A stretch of DNA of 15,736 bases from Nitrospira sp. UBA2083 (GTDB taxonomy: Bacteria; Nitrospirota; Nitrospiria; Nitrospirales; Nitrospiraceae), in NCBI GenBank assembly GCA_002331625.1, contig DCZN01000028.1, positions 5,229 to 20,964 on the forward strand, read 5' to 3'. The position numbers were made by a program, and so were the translations under genes. The stretch's first letter is position 1. Each line of letters opens with the position of its first letter. The notes beneath the pieces were generated by a model, which worked only from the letters and a program-made list of their open reading frames with translations, ran no database searches and was not told where the DNA came from. This document shows, one piece after another, positions 6,854 to 13,733 of this stretch.

Positions 6854-8256
6854 TTGAGACCGGGCGGCCTCCGAGAGAATTGGCGTAAAGGTTTCAAGAG
6901 CGGGAGTTCCCACAGTAGGCGGCTGTGGGCACGCTGTTCCACTTGGCGAGGTTCGTGAAACGTCCGAAGGAGTGTTGCTGAAACGATCAAGCGGAGCAGA
7001 CCGGAGAGAAAGAAGATAAACGGAATATTGGAGACAGGTTCGAGCAGGAAGGTTCCAAGATACAACTTGTTGGGTATCGTCTTGATCAAGAGGCTTCCGG
7101 CTACGGTTCCCATGGCCCACCCGATAGCGTTCACGATACTTGAGACGGCGACTGCCTTTGCACGATCTGCGGGCTGTACCGCATCATAGACGTAATTGTT
7201 CAATCCAAGGCCTAACCCTGCCCAGACCACCCCTCCGAAGAAATTGATGCTGACAAGAAAAAGCCAGGCGCTGCTGAACAGATACAGCATCGGGAGGAAT
7301 GCAACGAGGAGTCCGGTGAACGTGAGCAACGCCTTGTTGCCAAAACGATCACCGAACTGTCCCCAACCCGGCAGAGTGAGAACTTGCCCAAGAATGCCTG
7401 CGGCTAACCAGGTTCCGTATTGCCAATGGGCTAGATGGAGATCCTGAATCAGATAGAGGACGAAGAAGGGACTGGCCACAAGCACAGCGGCGTGCATGAG
7501 TCCTGAAAAGAACAAAAAGTGGCGAAAGTTGTCGGAGACGCCGGTACGAAGAAAGCTCAGAAAGCCTGTTGGAATAATGTTGGGGTCATGTTGTGGAAAG
7601 ACAGTCACGTGCCGGAGCAAAAGAGCCGATGTGCTCCGACAGAGCCCTGCCGTCAAGAAGATGATCGCGAAGCCGATCCATAAGAGGTCTTGTTTTTCGA
7701 AAACACTCAGTAAAGCTCCTGCCGAGCAGAGTACCAATAAGCTGGTGATGGCAACTACTCGCGATCGTCTGGCGAAGTAGGCTCCCCGTTCATTGGGCTC
7801 CAGCAATTCGGTGATGAGACTGTTCCAGGCAGGGGAAATGAAATGGGTGCAGGTGAAATATCCCGCAACGCCCACAATGAGAAGCCATGGTCCATGCTCA
7901 GGCCAGAGTAAAGGCAAGGTCAATATTGGGATCCAGGAAACAGATTGCCCGATAATGCCCCAGTAGACTTGAGAGGCGCGGCTGGGGAACCAGTGGGAGA
8001 CCTTGACGGAAACAAGCTGGGCCCAGGTGCCGAGAAGCTGGGGAATGGCCGAGAGGATGCTTAGTTGGAACGGTGTCGCGGAGAGGAGAAGGGCGAAGGC
8101 CGAAAGATAGTGTTCACCTCCCCCTTGAGCGACGGCCTGAAACATGCCATCACGAATGCCGAAGCGCCGACCGGATTCCTGTGGGTCTAATGTTGCGGGA
8201 TGCTTGTTGGGAGCGTGTTCGGCTGGATGCGAAGAAGGCCCGGGTTGATCAGTCAT
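6847..8256 (-). CDS. MFS (major facilitator superfamily) permease
   Basis: A 469-residue polytopic inner-membrane protein with about ten to twelve hydrophobic segments between residues 50 and 432. It has the major-facilitator loop motif GWGQFGDRFGNK at 297-308, in the position of the loop between helices 8 and 9. The first ~45 residues are hydrophilic and proline-rich; the last ~38 are basic. The length is usual for the family. The substrate cannot be told from sequence. The ATG at 8256 lacks a clear ribosome-binding site; an in-frame ATG at 8145 (residue 38) would remove the unusual N-terminus and still keep all membrane segments. The gene stands alone, convergent with the lipoprotein gene (7-base overlap) and divergent from the exported protein at 8367. 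Confidence 0.88.
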   Translation of the reverse strand: MTDQPGPSSHPAEHAPNKHPATLDPQESGRRFGIRDGMFQAVAQGGGEHYLSAFALLLSATPFQLSILSAIPQLLGTWAQLVSVKVSHWFPSRASQVYWGIIGQSVSWIPILTLPLLWPEHGPWLLIVGVAGYFTCTHFISPAWNSLITELLEPNERGAYFARRSRVVAITSLLVLCSAGALLSVFEKQDLLWIGFAIIFLTAGLCRSTSALLLRHVTVFPQHDPNIIPTGFLSFLRTGVSDNFRHFLFFSGLMHAAVLVASPFFVLYLIQDLHLAHWQYGTWLAAGILGQVLTLPGWGQFGDRFGNKALLTFTGLLVAFLPMLYLFSSAWLFLVSINFFGGVVWAGLGLGLNNYVYDAVQPADRAKAVAVSSIVNAIGWAMGTVAGSLLIKTIPNKLYLGTFLLEPVSNIPFIFFLSGLLRLIVSATLLRTFHEPRQVEQRAHSRLLWELPLLKPLRQFSRRPPGLNQ

Positions 8257-8366
8257 ACGACAAAGCTGTCATCACTCTACCACACCACGGAACCGGTACA
8301 AGGAATCATCCATGATTGCCTCAAGAGGAATTGACCCTTTGGATTCGCTTGAGTACCCTGAGTGCT

Positions 8367-9014
8367 ATGGTCTTTACAGCCTCGGTTCGGCGATGGGCAG
8401 GAGGATGTTCGGCAGCCGTCGTTCTGTGTACCGCGCTTTTGTATCCGCAGGTCGGCGATGCGAAAGACCTTCTGCCTCTCAAAGAGCAAGAATCGACGGA
8501 AGATGGATCGACTCAAAGTCCGTCATTTGATTATCAGGAAAAAGGCATCCCACAGTCACTGTTTACCTGGATCAAGATGGCCAAAGGCTTTGACGTGGAA
8601 TGGGATACATTTGGTCGAAAAGGGTGGTACACGCAAGATCCACGGCTAAAACCGCTCGAACCTGGTTCTGTATTTACGTCGGAGATCCCCACGATTTATA
8701 TTGTGTTTGAAGTCGCCCCGTTAGAGGATCCGGCACAATTCGGCGTGCAATGGTATTGGGAGAAGCCGAGTGGTCAATTGAACGAGAAATCCGCGGGTCA
8801 GGATGTACTGGAGGTGTCCGGACATGAACGGTATGGATTTCTTGAGCTGAAACGGGTAGGCGCCCGATGGACCGCCGGCAACTATGTCGCAAAGATTTAT
8901 ATTGCCCCGATTGGCCAACAACCGTTTCATGCGGCGAATCAGGTCGGTGTGATGCGGTTCACTATTGCCGATCCTATTCCTGCACTGTCACCTGACCAGA
9001 ATATGATCAGGTAG
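8367..9014 (+). CDS. exported protein of unknown function
   Basis: A protein of 215 residues with a clear signal peptide: RRWAGG, then the hydrophobic CSAAVVLCTALL, then a likely cleavage site after VGDA. I recognise no family. The mature part is rich in aromatic residues and beta-type patterns (IYIVFEVAPL, GVQWYWEKPSG, YGFLELKRVG, NYVAKIYIAPIG), suggesting a beta-sandwich-like periplasmic or outer-surface protein. I chose the ATG at 8367 because the signal peptide follows it directly. In-frame TTG codons at 8316 and 8331 would add up to 17 residues, and the better ribosome-binding site (AAGGA at 8300-8304) lies nearer those, so the start is uncertain. The next gene (9036) follows after 21 bases, probably in the same operon. 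Confidence 0.75.
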   Translation: MVFTASVRRWAGGCSAAVVLCTALLYPQVGDAKDLLPLKEQESTEDGSTQSPSFDYQEKGIPQSLFTWIKMAKGFDVEWDTFGRKGWYTQDPRLKPLEPGSVFTSEIPTIYIVFEVAPLEDPAQFGVQWYWEKPSGQLNEKSAGQDVLEVSGHERYGFLELKRVGARWTAGNYVAKIYIAPIGQQPFHAANQVGVMRFTIADPIPALSPDQNMIR

Positions 9015-9035
9015 TTCCATCACGAAAGGCTGCGC

Positions 9036-9320
9036 ATGGGGGAACGTGTATGGATCACCGATTCAGAAAAGCTGGTGTTGCTCTATGAACGATTTCGAGA
9101 TGTCTGTTTGGTTGAAAAAGAAGTCTGGAAGGAAATCTACATGCCTCGCGACATCGTGCAGGGGCCGATTCGGACGAATATCCAAGACCGTTATGAAGTT
9201 CAGATCGATGACGCTACAGTTGAAGCCGCACTTAATGACAATATCGCACTGGGTTCGGCTGCCTTGTGGGCGGCTATCCAGGAGTATCAGCAACACATCA
9301 CGTTTTATCGGAATATGTGA
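9036..9320 (+). CDS. small conserved-looking protein of unknown function
   Basis: A 94-residue cytoplasmic protein without signal peptide or cysteine pairs (one Cys). It is acidic and appears to be mixed alpha/beta, with helical stretches at the start (DSEKLVLLYERF) and end (AALWAAIQEYQQHITFYR). I do not recognise it. The ATG at 9036 has AAAGG 6-7 bases upstream. It follows the exported-protein gene by 21 bases in the same direction and ends in a TGA that is itself part of the terminator-like hairpin at 9318-9345. Operon membership is the only clue to its role. Confidence 0.7.
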   Translation: MGERVWITDSEKLVLLYERFRDVCLVEKEVWKEIYMPRDIVQGPIRTNIQDRYEVQIDDATVEAALNDNIALGSAALWAAIQEYQQHITFYRNM

Positions 9321-9345
9321 CGCCCGCCAGGTCTGGCGGGCGTCA
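9318..9345. terminator. perfect 12-bp hairpin between convergent genes
   Basis: TGACGCCCGCCA (9318-9329) and TGGCGGGCGTCA (9334-9345) are perfect inverted repeats around the loop GGTC. The left arm begins with the stop codon of the 94-residue gene. No T-run follows on either strand, so it is a strong but U-less stem. It may act as a bidirectional terminator or as a 3'-end stabiliser between that gene and htpX, which ends at 9374. Confidence 0.6.
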
Positions 9346-9373
9346 GACGAACCACGGTCGGCGTGCCGTTCCC

Positions 9374-10288
9374 TTACAGCCGTTCGAGTGCCGCAATACG
9401 CGCATCGATGGGTGGATGTGTCGCGAACAGGTGCATGAAGCCAGAAGAGTTTCCGGCGATCTTCATCGTGGCCAATGCGTCTTGATTCGAGTATTCAAAC
9501 TGCGCGCGGTTGACCCATCGGTCGATGCCGCGGAGGGCATTGATCATCGCGTCTTTCCCATACACCTTGGCCGAGAATGCATCGGCAGCAAACTCACGAC
9601 GGCGGGAGTGCCACCCGATGACAATCGAGGCAAGAATCGTCAGGACGACCTGTAAGAAGAAGTAGACGATCATGCCTAGGAACGGATTGCCTGCAGAACC
9701 CTCCTCGCGATCCTGACTCGGCTGCGCGATCAGGTGCGAGAGAAAGTTGCTGATGTAATACACGAAGGTATTCATCAGACCGGCAAGAACGGTCGTCGCA
9801 AACATATCCCCGTTATAGACATGCCCCATCTCGTGGGCGAGTACGGCTTTGACCTCATCTTCCTTCAGGTTTTGCAAGAGGCCAGTGGAGACAGCGACCA
9901 TGGAGTTGTTCTTGCTTGGGCCGGTCGCAAATGCATTGGGGTCTGGCGAGTCATATACCCAGACTTCCGGCATGGTGATGTGAAGCCGTTGAGCAATTTC
10001 TTGAACCGACCCAAAGATGACGTGTTCGGCATGTGATCGGGGTTGGGTGATCTGCTGACAGCTCAACATTGCGCGAGCCATTTGCTTGGAGAACGCCAAG
10101 CTGATGAATGCCCCGCCGAATCCGATCACCAATGAGAACACCAACAGTTGCTGATTGAAGACCCCACGAACGTCAATTCCGAATGCCGGTAGCACGGCGT
10201 TTATCAAGAGATTGGCCGTGAACGACAGCGTGATGAAGATGAGAAAGTTTGCGATCAGGAACAGCCCGATACCTTTGAGCCACTTCAT
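9374..10288 (-). CDS. htpX: HtpX, inner-membrane zinc metalloprotease
   Basis: A 304-residue M48-family protease that in other bacteria helps FtsH degrade misfolded membrane proteins under heat or envelope stress. Two hydrophobic segments are at the N-terminus (about 7-30 and 47-66). The zinc motif HEMGH lies at 152-156, with E153 catalytic, and the third ligand E232 sits in RREFAADAFSA. Hydrophobic segments at about 162-188 and 202-226 flank the active-site region, as in the family. The family-typical end THPPIDARI is present, and the length is normal. The ATG at 10288 has AGGAGG seven bases upstream. The leader carries a -10 box (10364-10359) and two mutually exclusive hairpins just ahead of the ribosome-binding site, which could make expression structure-dependent; no CIRCE-type operator is visible. 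Confidence 0.96.
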   Translation of the reverse strand: MKWLKGIGLFLIANFLIFITLSFTANLLINAVLPAFGIDVRGVFNQQLLVFSLVIGFGGAFISLAFSKQMARAMLSCQQITQPRSHAEHVIFGSVQEIAQRLHITMPEVWVYDSPDPNAFATGPSKNNSMVAVSTGLLQNLKEDEVKAVLAHEMGHVYNGDMFATTVLAGLMNTFVYYISNFLSHLIAQPSQDREEGSAGNPFLGMIVYFFLQVVLTILASIVIGWHSRRREFAADAFSAKVYGKDAMINALRGIDRWVNRAQFEYSNQDALATMKIAGNSSGFMHLFATHPPIDARIAALERL

Positions 10289-10301
10289 GGATATCCTCCT
10301 T

Positions 10302-10320
10302 CGCGATACGCTTTCGCGTA
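10302..10320 (-). promoter_or_regulatory. alternative hairpins in the htpX leader
   Basis: On the minus strand TACGC-GAAA-GCGTA (10320-10307) makes a 5-bp stem with a GNRA-type GAAA loop. Overlapping it, CGCGA (10318-10314) can pair with TCGCG (10306-10302) around a 7-base loop. The two structures exclude each other. The second ends immediately before the AAGGAGG ribosome-binding site of htpX. A regulatory role is inference. Confidence 0.35.
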
Positions 10321-10358
10321 CGCACTCATTTCACAGACGGAAGACGAAACACCCAGCT

Positions 10359-10364
10359 ATTATA
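10359..10364 (-). promoter_or_regulatory. candidate -10 box for htpX
   Basis: A perfect TATAAT lies on the minus strand at 10364-10359, within TTGTGTATAATAGC (10369-10356). No strong -35 is seen; TGCGAC at 18 bases is the nearest. The transcript would start near 10352, about 64 bases before the htpX ATG, and include the leader hairpins. Confidence 0.45.
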
Positions 10365-10509
10365 CACAAACCGGTCGAGAGAGTCGCAGCATTCACGATC
10401 GGTTGAGTTCAACAAATAAGAACGCAAACTGGAAAGTCAAGGCGTTCGAAGTTACTGAAAGTACGGGGTAAAGTTGACCCCTTCCTTCCGTTCCTGTTAG
10501 AAAGTTCTC

Positions 10510-10947
10510 ATGAGGTTTGCCAAGAAGTATTATTGCCTGATGGGGATGGTTGGAGGGATGATCACAGCACTTGTGGCAGTTGGACGGGCTGCCGATGGTT
10601 CGCCAGCCAGCCCACCGATGGCCGTTCACGTTTCACCAGATGGGGTTCAGCGTGCGGAGGTGACGCTCGATAGCTATGCGTACACACCGAACCATCTGGT
10701 CGTGGAGCGTGGGAAACCAGTTGAGTTGACGCTGTCGAGTATCACGATTATTACACCGCACAACTTTCTCATTCATGAGCCGTCGAGTGGTCTTCGGGTC
10801 GAGCAGGATGTTGGAGCTGGAAAAACCGTCATGGTTCGATTTGTTCCAACAGAGCCAGGCCGGTTTGTGTTCTTTTGCGACAAGCGATTGTGGCCTATGG
10901 CGAGCCATCGCGACAAAGGGATGGAAGGGATTCTGGAAGTGAAATGA
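10510..10947 (+). CDS. exported cupredoxin-like protein
   Basis: A 145-residue protein with a Sec-type signal peptide (RFAKK, a hydrophobic stretch at about 9-24, a likely cut near GRA-AD at 27/28), so the mature part is periplasmic. The fold signature is plastocyanin-like: EVTLDSYAYTPNHLVVERGKP, then ITPHNFLIHEP, and a C-terminal FFCDKRLWPMASHRDKGM. Candidate type-1 copper ligands are H84, C123, H133 and M138. The nine residues between C123 and H133 are more than in classical blue copper proteins, so the site may be atypical; H88 is an alternative ligand. The second cysteine of a CuA site is absent. The ATG at 10510 has only a weak ribosome-binding site. Its TGA overlaps the next start as ATGA. 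An electron-transfer or copper-handling role is inferred from the fold. Confidence 0.8.
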   Translation: MRFAKKYYCLMGMVGGMITALVAVGRAADGSPASPPMAVHVSPDGVQRAEVTLDSYAYTPNHLVVERGKPVELTLSSITIITPHNFLIHEPSSGLRVEQDVGAGKTVMVRFVPTEPGRFVFFCDKRLWPMASHRDKGMEGILEVK

Positions 10948-12005
10948 TGGATCACTCTGCTTCCATGACCTCCGCTTTGGCCAAACAGACGTTGCTCCGT
11001 GACCTGCTCAAGCAAGTTTCGCGGCTCTTCTACACGACGCTGGTGGTGGTCCCAGCCAATGTGCGCGATCAAGTGGGACTAGCCTACCTCTTTGCACGGG
11101 CCGCCGATACGATTGCTGACACCGAATTGATCGATCGGCCACGGCGCTTGGGATTTCTCAATCGACTCAGGGAGCAATTTGTCGGTGCGCAGCTCGATTG
11201 GGATCAGATTCGAATGATTCAACAGGCGGTCGGGCCGGTTCAACAGGAGTCAGCCGAACGAATCCTGCTTGAGCGCTTGGACGAATGTTTCCGGCTGTAC
11301 CAAGCCTGTTCTCCGGAGGACCAACGCCGGATTCAGCGGGTGATGTCGACTCTGACGCAAGGCATGGAGATGGACCTGAGCACATTCCCCGGCTCGTCGG
11401 TCGCGGATCTCACGGCACTCAAGACGTTCGATGATTTGGATCGCTACACCTATTGCGTGGCCGGATGTGTGGGTGAATTCTGGACTGTGCTGATGTGTGC
11501 CCATCGCAAAGCTCTGGCGCACTGGGATGTCCAACGGATGTCAGAGATCGGGGTACGATTCGGGAAAGGGCTGCAAATCACCAACATCGTGAAAGACATC
11601 GCTCATGACCTACAGAAGGGGCGGTGTTACATCCCTGAGATGATGCTGACTGAGAGTGGGCTCACGCCACAAGACCTTCTGGATCAGAAGAGTCTTCCTC
11701 GACTGAGACCTGTGCTGAACAAACTTGTTCGTCTCGCCGTCGAGCATCTGGATCAGGGCTGGGCTTATACGATGGCGATACCGCGCTACGAAACGCGGTT
11801 ACGGCTGGCCTGTATGTGGCCGATCCTTTCTGCCGGGGAATCACTCATGCTCGTCATGAATTCCCCCGATCTGTTGAATCCCACCGTGAAGGTGAAAATC
11901 TCTCGCAGCAAGGTGTATCAGATTATGGCCATGACGATGGGGACAGTGGCCTGCGGATATGCCGGGACCGCGTACTGGGGTCACTTGCGGAAACAGATCG
12001 TCTAA
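10944..12005 (+). CDS. squalene/phytoene synthase family enzyme, probably squalene synthase-like
   Basis: A 353-residue head-to-head prenyl transferase. Both metal-diphosphate motifs are intact: DTIAD at 55-59 (in FARAADTIAD) and DIAHD at 218-222 (in NIVKDIAHDLQKGRCYIP). YTYCVAGCVGEFW at 168-180 matches the conserved YxxxVAG...G region. A hydrophobic segment at about 324-345, after the catalytic domain, could anchor it to the membrane, as in eukaryotic-type squalene synthases. The likely reaction is two farnesyl diphosphates to squalene, for hopanoids; phytoene synthesis cannot be excluded. The ATG at 10944 overlaps the cupredoxin stop (ATGA); a second ATG follows directly at 10947. GGAAG at 10935-10939 serves either. 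Coupling to a cupredoxin is odd for this enzyme. A terminator-like hairpin follows at 12041. Confidence 0.88.
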   Translation: MMDHSASMTSALAKQTLLRDLLKQVSRLFYTTLVVVPANVRDQVGLAYLFARAADTIADTELIDRPRRLGFLNRLREQFVGAQLDWDQIRMIQQAVGPVQQESAERILLERLDECFRLYQACSPEDQRRIQRVMSTLTQGMEMDLSTFPGSSVADLTALKTFDDLDRYTYCVAGCVGEFWTVLMCAHRKALAHWDVQRMSEIGVRFGKGLQITNIVKDIAHDLQKGRCYIPEMMLTESGLTPQDLLDQKSLPRLRPVLNKLVRLAVEHLDQGWAYTMAIPRYETRLRLACMWPILSAGESLMLVMNSPDLLNPTVKVKISRSKVYQIMAMTMGTVACGYAGTAYWGHLRKQIV

Positions 12006-12040
12006 TTGCAGGGGGCAGCTTCTCGTAAGATTCAGTCTGG

Positions 12041-12059
12041 AGAGAAGCCCGCTTCTTTT
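12041..12059 (+). terminator. probable intrinsic terminator after the prenyl transferase gene
   Basis: AGAGAAG (12041-12047) can pair with CTTCTTT (12052-12058, one G-T pair) around the loop CCCG; the 3' arm runs into TTTTA. The core AGAAG/CTTCT is perfect. The stem is short and A/T-rich for a strong terminator. It lies 36 bases after the stop at 12005. Confidence 0.45.
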
Positions 12060-12152
12060 AACTGCACGTCTGTACCGAGCACATGGTTCACTGCTACCGG
12101 CAATCGGCAAGAGGTTGCTGTGCGCCGTGCGCGAGCAGGAGAAGTATTCAGG

Positions 12153-12461
12153 TTACCCCGTCTTTTTTTGTGGCTCCAACAGCTTGTCACCCTTCTTGAA
12201 GACCGCGTAGATCGCCTGTGAGGGGCAGGCATCCAGGCAGAGCCGGCAGCTTTCCAGGCAGCGTGATGGATCGAATTTGTAGGGGGGCGTCGAGAGCCAG
12301 GCGCTGGTTGGGCAAATCGGGACACAGACGGCCTGGTGCGTGCAGCGGTCCGGATGACGGACGAGATGATCACGAATGACCAGCATGGGTTTGACTCCTT
12401 CAAAGAGACCTTGCGAGAAGATCTCGAACATATTCTTGTTAGGTAGGCTGCTCACTTCCAT
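12153..12461 (-). CDS. ferredoxin with two cluster motifs, one ligand replaced
   Basis: A 102-residue bacterial-type ferredoxin. The second motif is C68-x3-C72-x2-C75-x3-C79-P, a full four-cysteine set with a slightly long first gap. The first is C40-x2-Q43-x2-C46-x3-C50-P: the position normally held by the second cysteine is glutamine. This recalls 7Fe ferredoxins, where loss of that ligand goes with a [3Fe-4S] cluster, but which cluster is built cannot be decided from sequence. The N-terminal ~30 residues are not part of the ferredoxin fold. The ATG at 12461 overlaps the upstream gene by 10 bases, with AAGGA directly abutting the ATG; an alternative start is residue 11 (12431). It is last in a four-gene operon of small, mostly cysteine-bearing proteins, and presumably an electron carrier. 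Confidence 0.88.
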   Translation of the reverse strand: MEVSSLPNKNMFEIFSQGLFEGVKPMLVIRDHLVRHPDRCTHQAVCVPICPTSAWLSTPPYKFDPSRCLESCRLCLDACPSQAIYAVFKKGDKLLEPQKKTG

Positions 12462-12865
12462 TCCTTGACAAGTTCTTTCAGTCGATCTTTGAGCTCTGGA
12501 ATTTGCTCGACGTTATTGTGAATCGCGCCAAGGATTTTCTCCAGCCGGGCGCTTCTGAGCGCTTCTTTGTCCTTCTTGGCCAGGTGATCGTATTCCTTAT
12601 AGGCGGTTTGGTGTGCCGGCTCCAGGTGCGCGCGCGCATCGACGAGGGCCTGTCCGATGGCCCAGGGTTCAGGCGTAAGCGGGGGAACAATCGTGAAGGA
12701 TGCGTCCGCAAAGACCATCACGGCAGCGCCAGGTTTACCGGTTAACGGAATGATGGCGCGGATGGTCCTGTTTTCACAGTCTTTCCAGTTCAACAGTAAG
12801 CCGGGAAACTGTCGGGCGAAGGCCACCTTTTCCATGTTGGCCTTCCATTTATCTTCGGTCGGCAT
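12452..12865 (-). CDS. protein of unknown function in the ferredoxin operon
   Basis: A protein of up to 137 residues that I do not recognise. The first half looks beta-rich and globular (RTIRAIIPLTGKPGAAVMVF), with one cysteine (C30). The second half is helical and charged, ending in KDRLKELVKEWK, coiled-coil-like. There is no signal peptide or membrane segment. The start is uncertain: the ATG at 12865 has no ribosome-binding site, while the in-frame ATG at 12835 (residue 11) has GGAAGG five bases upstream and may be the true start. It lies 19 bases after the [2Fe-2S] ferredoxin gene and overlaps the next ferredoxin gene by 10 bases, so it is almost certainly part of the operon and may be a partner of one of the ferredoxins. 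Confidence 0.7.
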   Translation of the reverse strand: MPTEDKWKANMEKVAFARQFPGLLLNWKDCENRTIRAIIPLTGKPGAAVMVFADASFTIVPPLTPEPWAIGQALVDARAHLEPAHQTAYKEYDHLAKKDKEALRSARLEKILGAIHNNVEQIPELKDRLKELVKEWK

Positions 12866-12884
12866 GGAGCTGTGTTACACCGTA

Positions 12885-13238
12885 TTATGGCTGCTTGAGC
12901 GGAATGAGGCGTTCCGGAGCTGGATGGTCCGGCATGAGTAATCGAGTGACGATTTCCCCTTTCAGGACATGGCGTTCCATGATCTCTGTAACATCAGCTT
13001 CCGTTCCGACCCAGTACCACACTCCCTCCGGATAGATCACCACGCTTGGACCGAGGTCACAATGGTCCAGGCAACCGGCCTTATTGGCACGGACAAGGCC
13101 TTTCAGATTGAGCCGTTTGGTTTCACTCTTGAAATGTGCGTGAAGTTTTTCCGAGCCCAGGTTTGCACAGCAGCCACGTGGATCATCGTGAGCACGCTGA
13201 TTGGTGCAGACAAAGATATGTCGTTGGAATGATGGCAT
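12885..13238 (-). CDS. thioredoxin-like [2Fe-2S] ferredoxin
   Basis: A 117-residue protein of the thioredoxin-like [2Fe-2S] ferredoxin family, related to the NuoE/HoxE type fold. It opens with the typical HIFVCTNQR. Cluster ligands are likely C11, C23 or C24, C56 and C60: C-x11/12-C, then GCLDHCDLGPSVVIYPEG with the family's C-x3-C. It is about as long as the single-domain members. The ATG at 13238 has no visible ribosome-binding site (CCACCC precedes it) and lies nine bases after the upstream stop, suggesting translation by reinitiation. It probably passes electrons in the cytoplasm together with the second ferredoxin of this operon; the partner enzyme is not in view. Confidence 0.9.
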   Translation of the reverse strand: MPSFQRHIFVCTNQRAHDDPRGCCANLGSEKLHAHFKSETKRLNLKGLVRANKAGCLDHCDLGPSVVIYPEGVWYWVGTEADVTEIMERHVLKGEIVTRLLMPDHPAPERLIPLKQP

Positions 13239-13247
13239 GGGTGGCGG

Positions 13248-13631
13248 CTAGACCGGCATCGTGAGGGTGTTCAGCCGCTCCATCAGCAGTGTCACATCAT
13301 GGCCGTTCAGGAAGGGAGAGTGCTGCTGAGGTGCGTTCAGAATCGTCATGATTTCATAGAGCCGCAAGGTAGCTCGGCGAAACTCGTCAGCCTTGGACAG
13401 TTCCGAGTTCTGACCGGCGTGTAACTTATCGAATTCGGACCGGATGTCGCGAAAATCCCGCTGTAAGTTCTTGTGCAACGAACAGGGCGTGCAGTACCAC
13501 TTGGGATTCTGGTCAGAGGACGGCGACAAACGATCATAGGGACGGCCGAAAAAATCCTTCCCCAGCGAGAACTTTATAAGACGGCATGTGACAGATCCAC
13601 AAGCCTGACACGACTCGTTCCAAGCGTCCAT
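13248..13631 (-). CDS. small five-cysteine, probably zinc-binding protein
   Basis: A 127-residue protein of unknown function. C8-x2-C11 with C16 near the N-terminus and C47-x2-C50 (WYCTPC) form a zinc-ribbon-like or cluster-like pair of knuckles. The rest (about 52-125) is predicted helical and charged, without further cysteines. I recognise no family. The ATG at 13631 is chosen because GGAGG stands seven bases upstream; the open frame runs on to 13823, but that extension lacks support and would cross the ald promoter and start. It is first in the operon with the two ferredoxins, divergent from ald. Metal binding is inferred only from the cysteine spacing. Confidence 0.7.
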   Translation of the reverse strand: MDAWNESCQACGSVTCRLIKFSLGKDFFGRPYDRLSPSSDQNPKWYCTPCSLHKNLQRDFRDIRSEFDKLHAGQNSELSKADEFRRATLRLYEIMTILNAPQQHSPFLNGHDVTLLMERLNTLTMPV

Positions 13632-13733
13632 CGCACGTCCTCCGAGACATGGAACACCGCATCTTACAACAGGTCTTTCAAGACTGTCCATGGTCCGGAG
13701 TGCGTGGTGGGACGCGCATCCTCTAGATCGAGG

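Noticed and set aside
8312..8530. ATG with a well-spaced AAGGA (8300-8304) opening a 72-codon frame at the start of the exported-protein gene
   Set aside because: The translation is arginine- and serine-rich without structure, whereas the overlapping frame gives a clear signal peptide and continues for 215 residues. A frameshift at the start is possible but unsupported.
10465..10481. GGGGT/ACCCC hairpin with TTGACC before the cupredoxin gene
   Set aside because: The stem is only 5 bp, and the matching -10 (TTAGAA) would leave almost no leader before the ATG; neither terminator nor promoter is convincing.
12090..12152. GC-rich inverted repeat after the ferredoxin operon
   Set aside because: The pairing is imperfect and no T-run follows on the minus strand.
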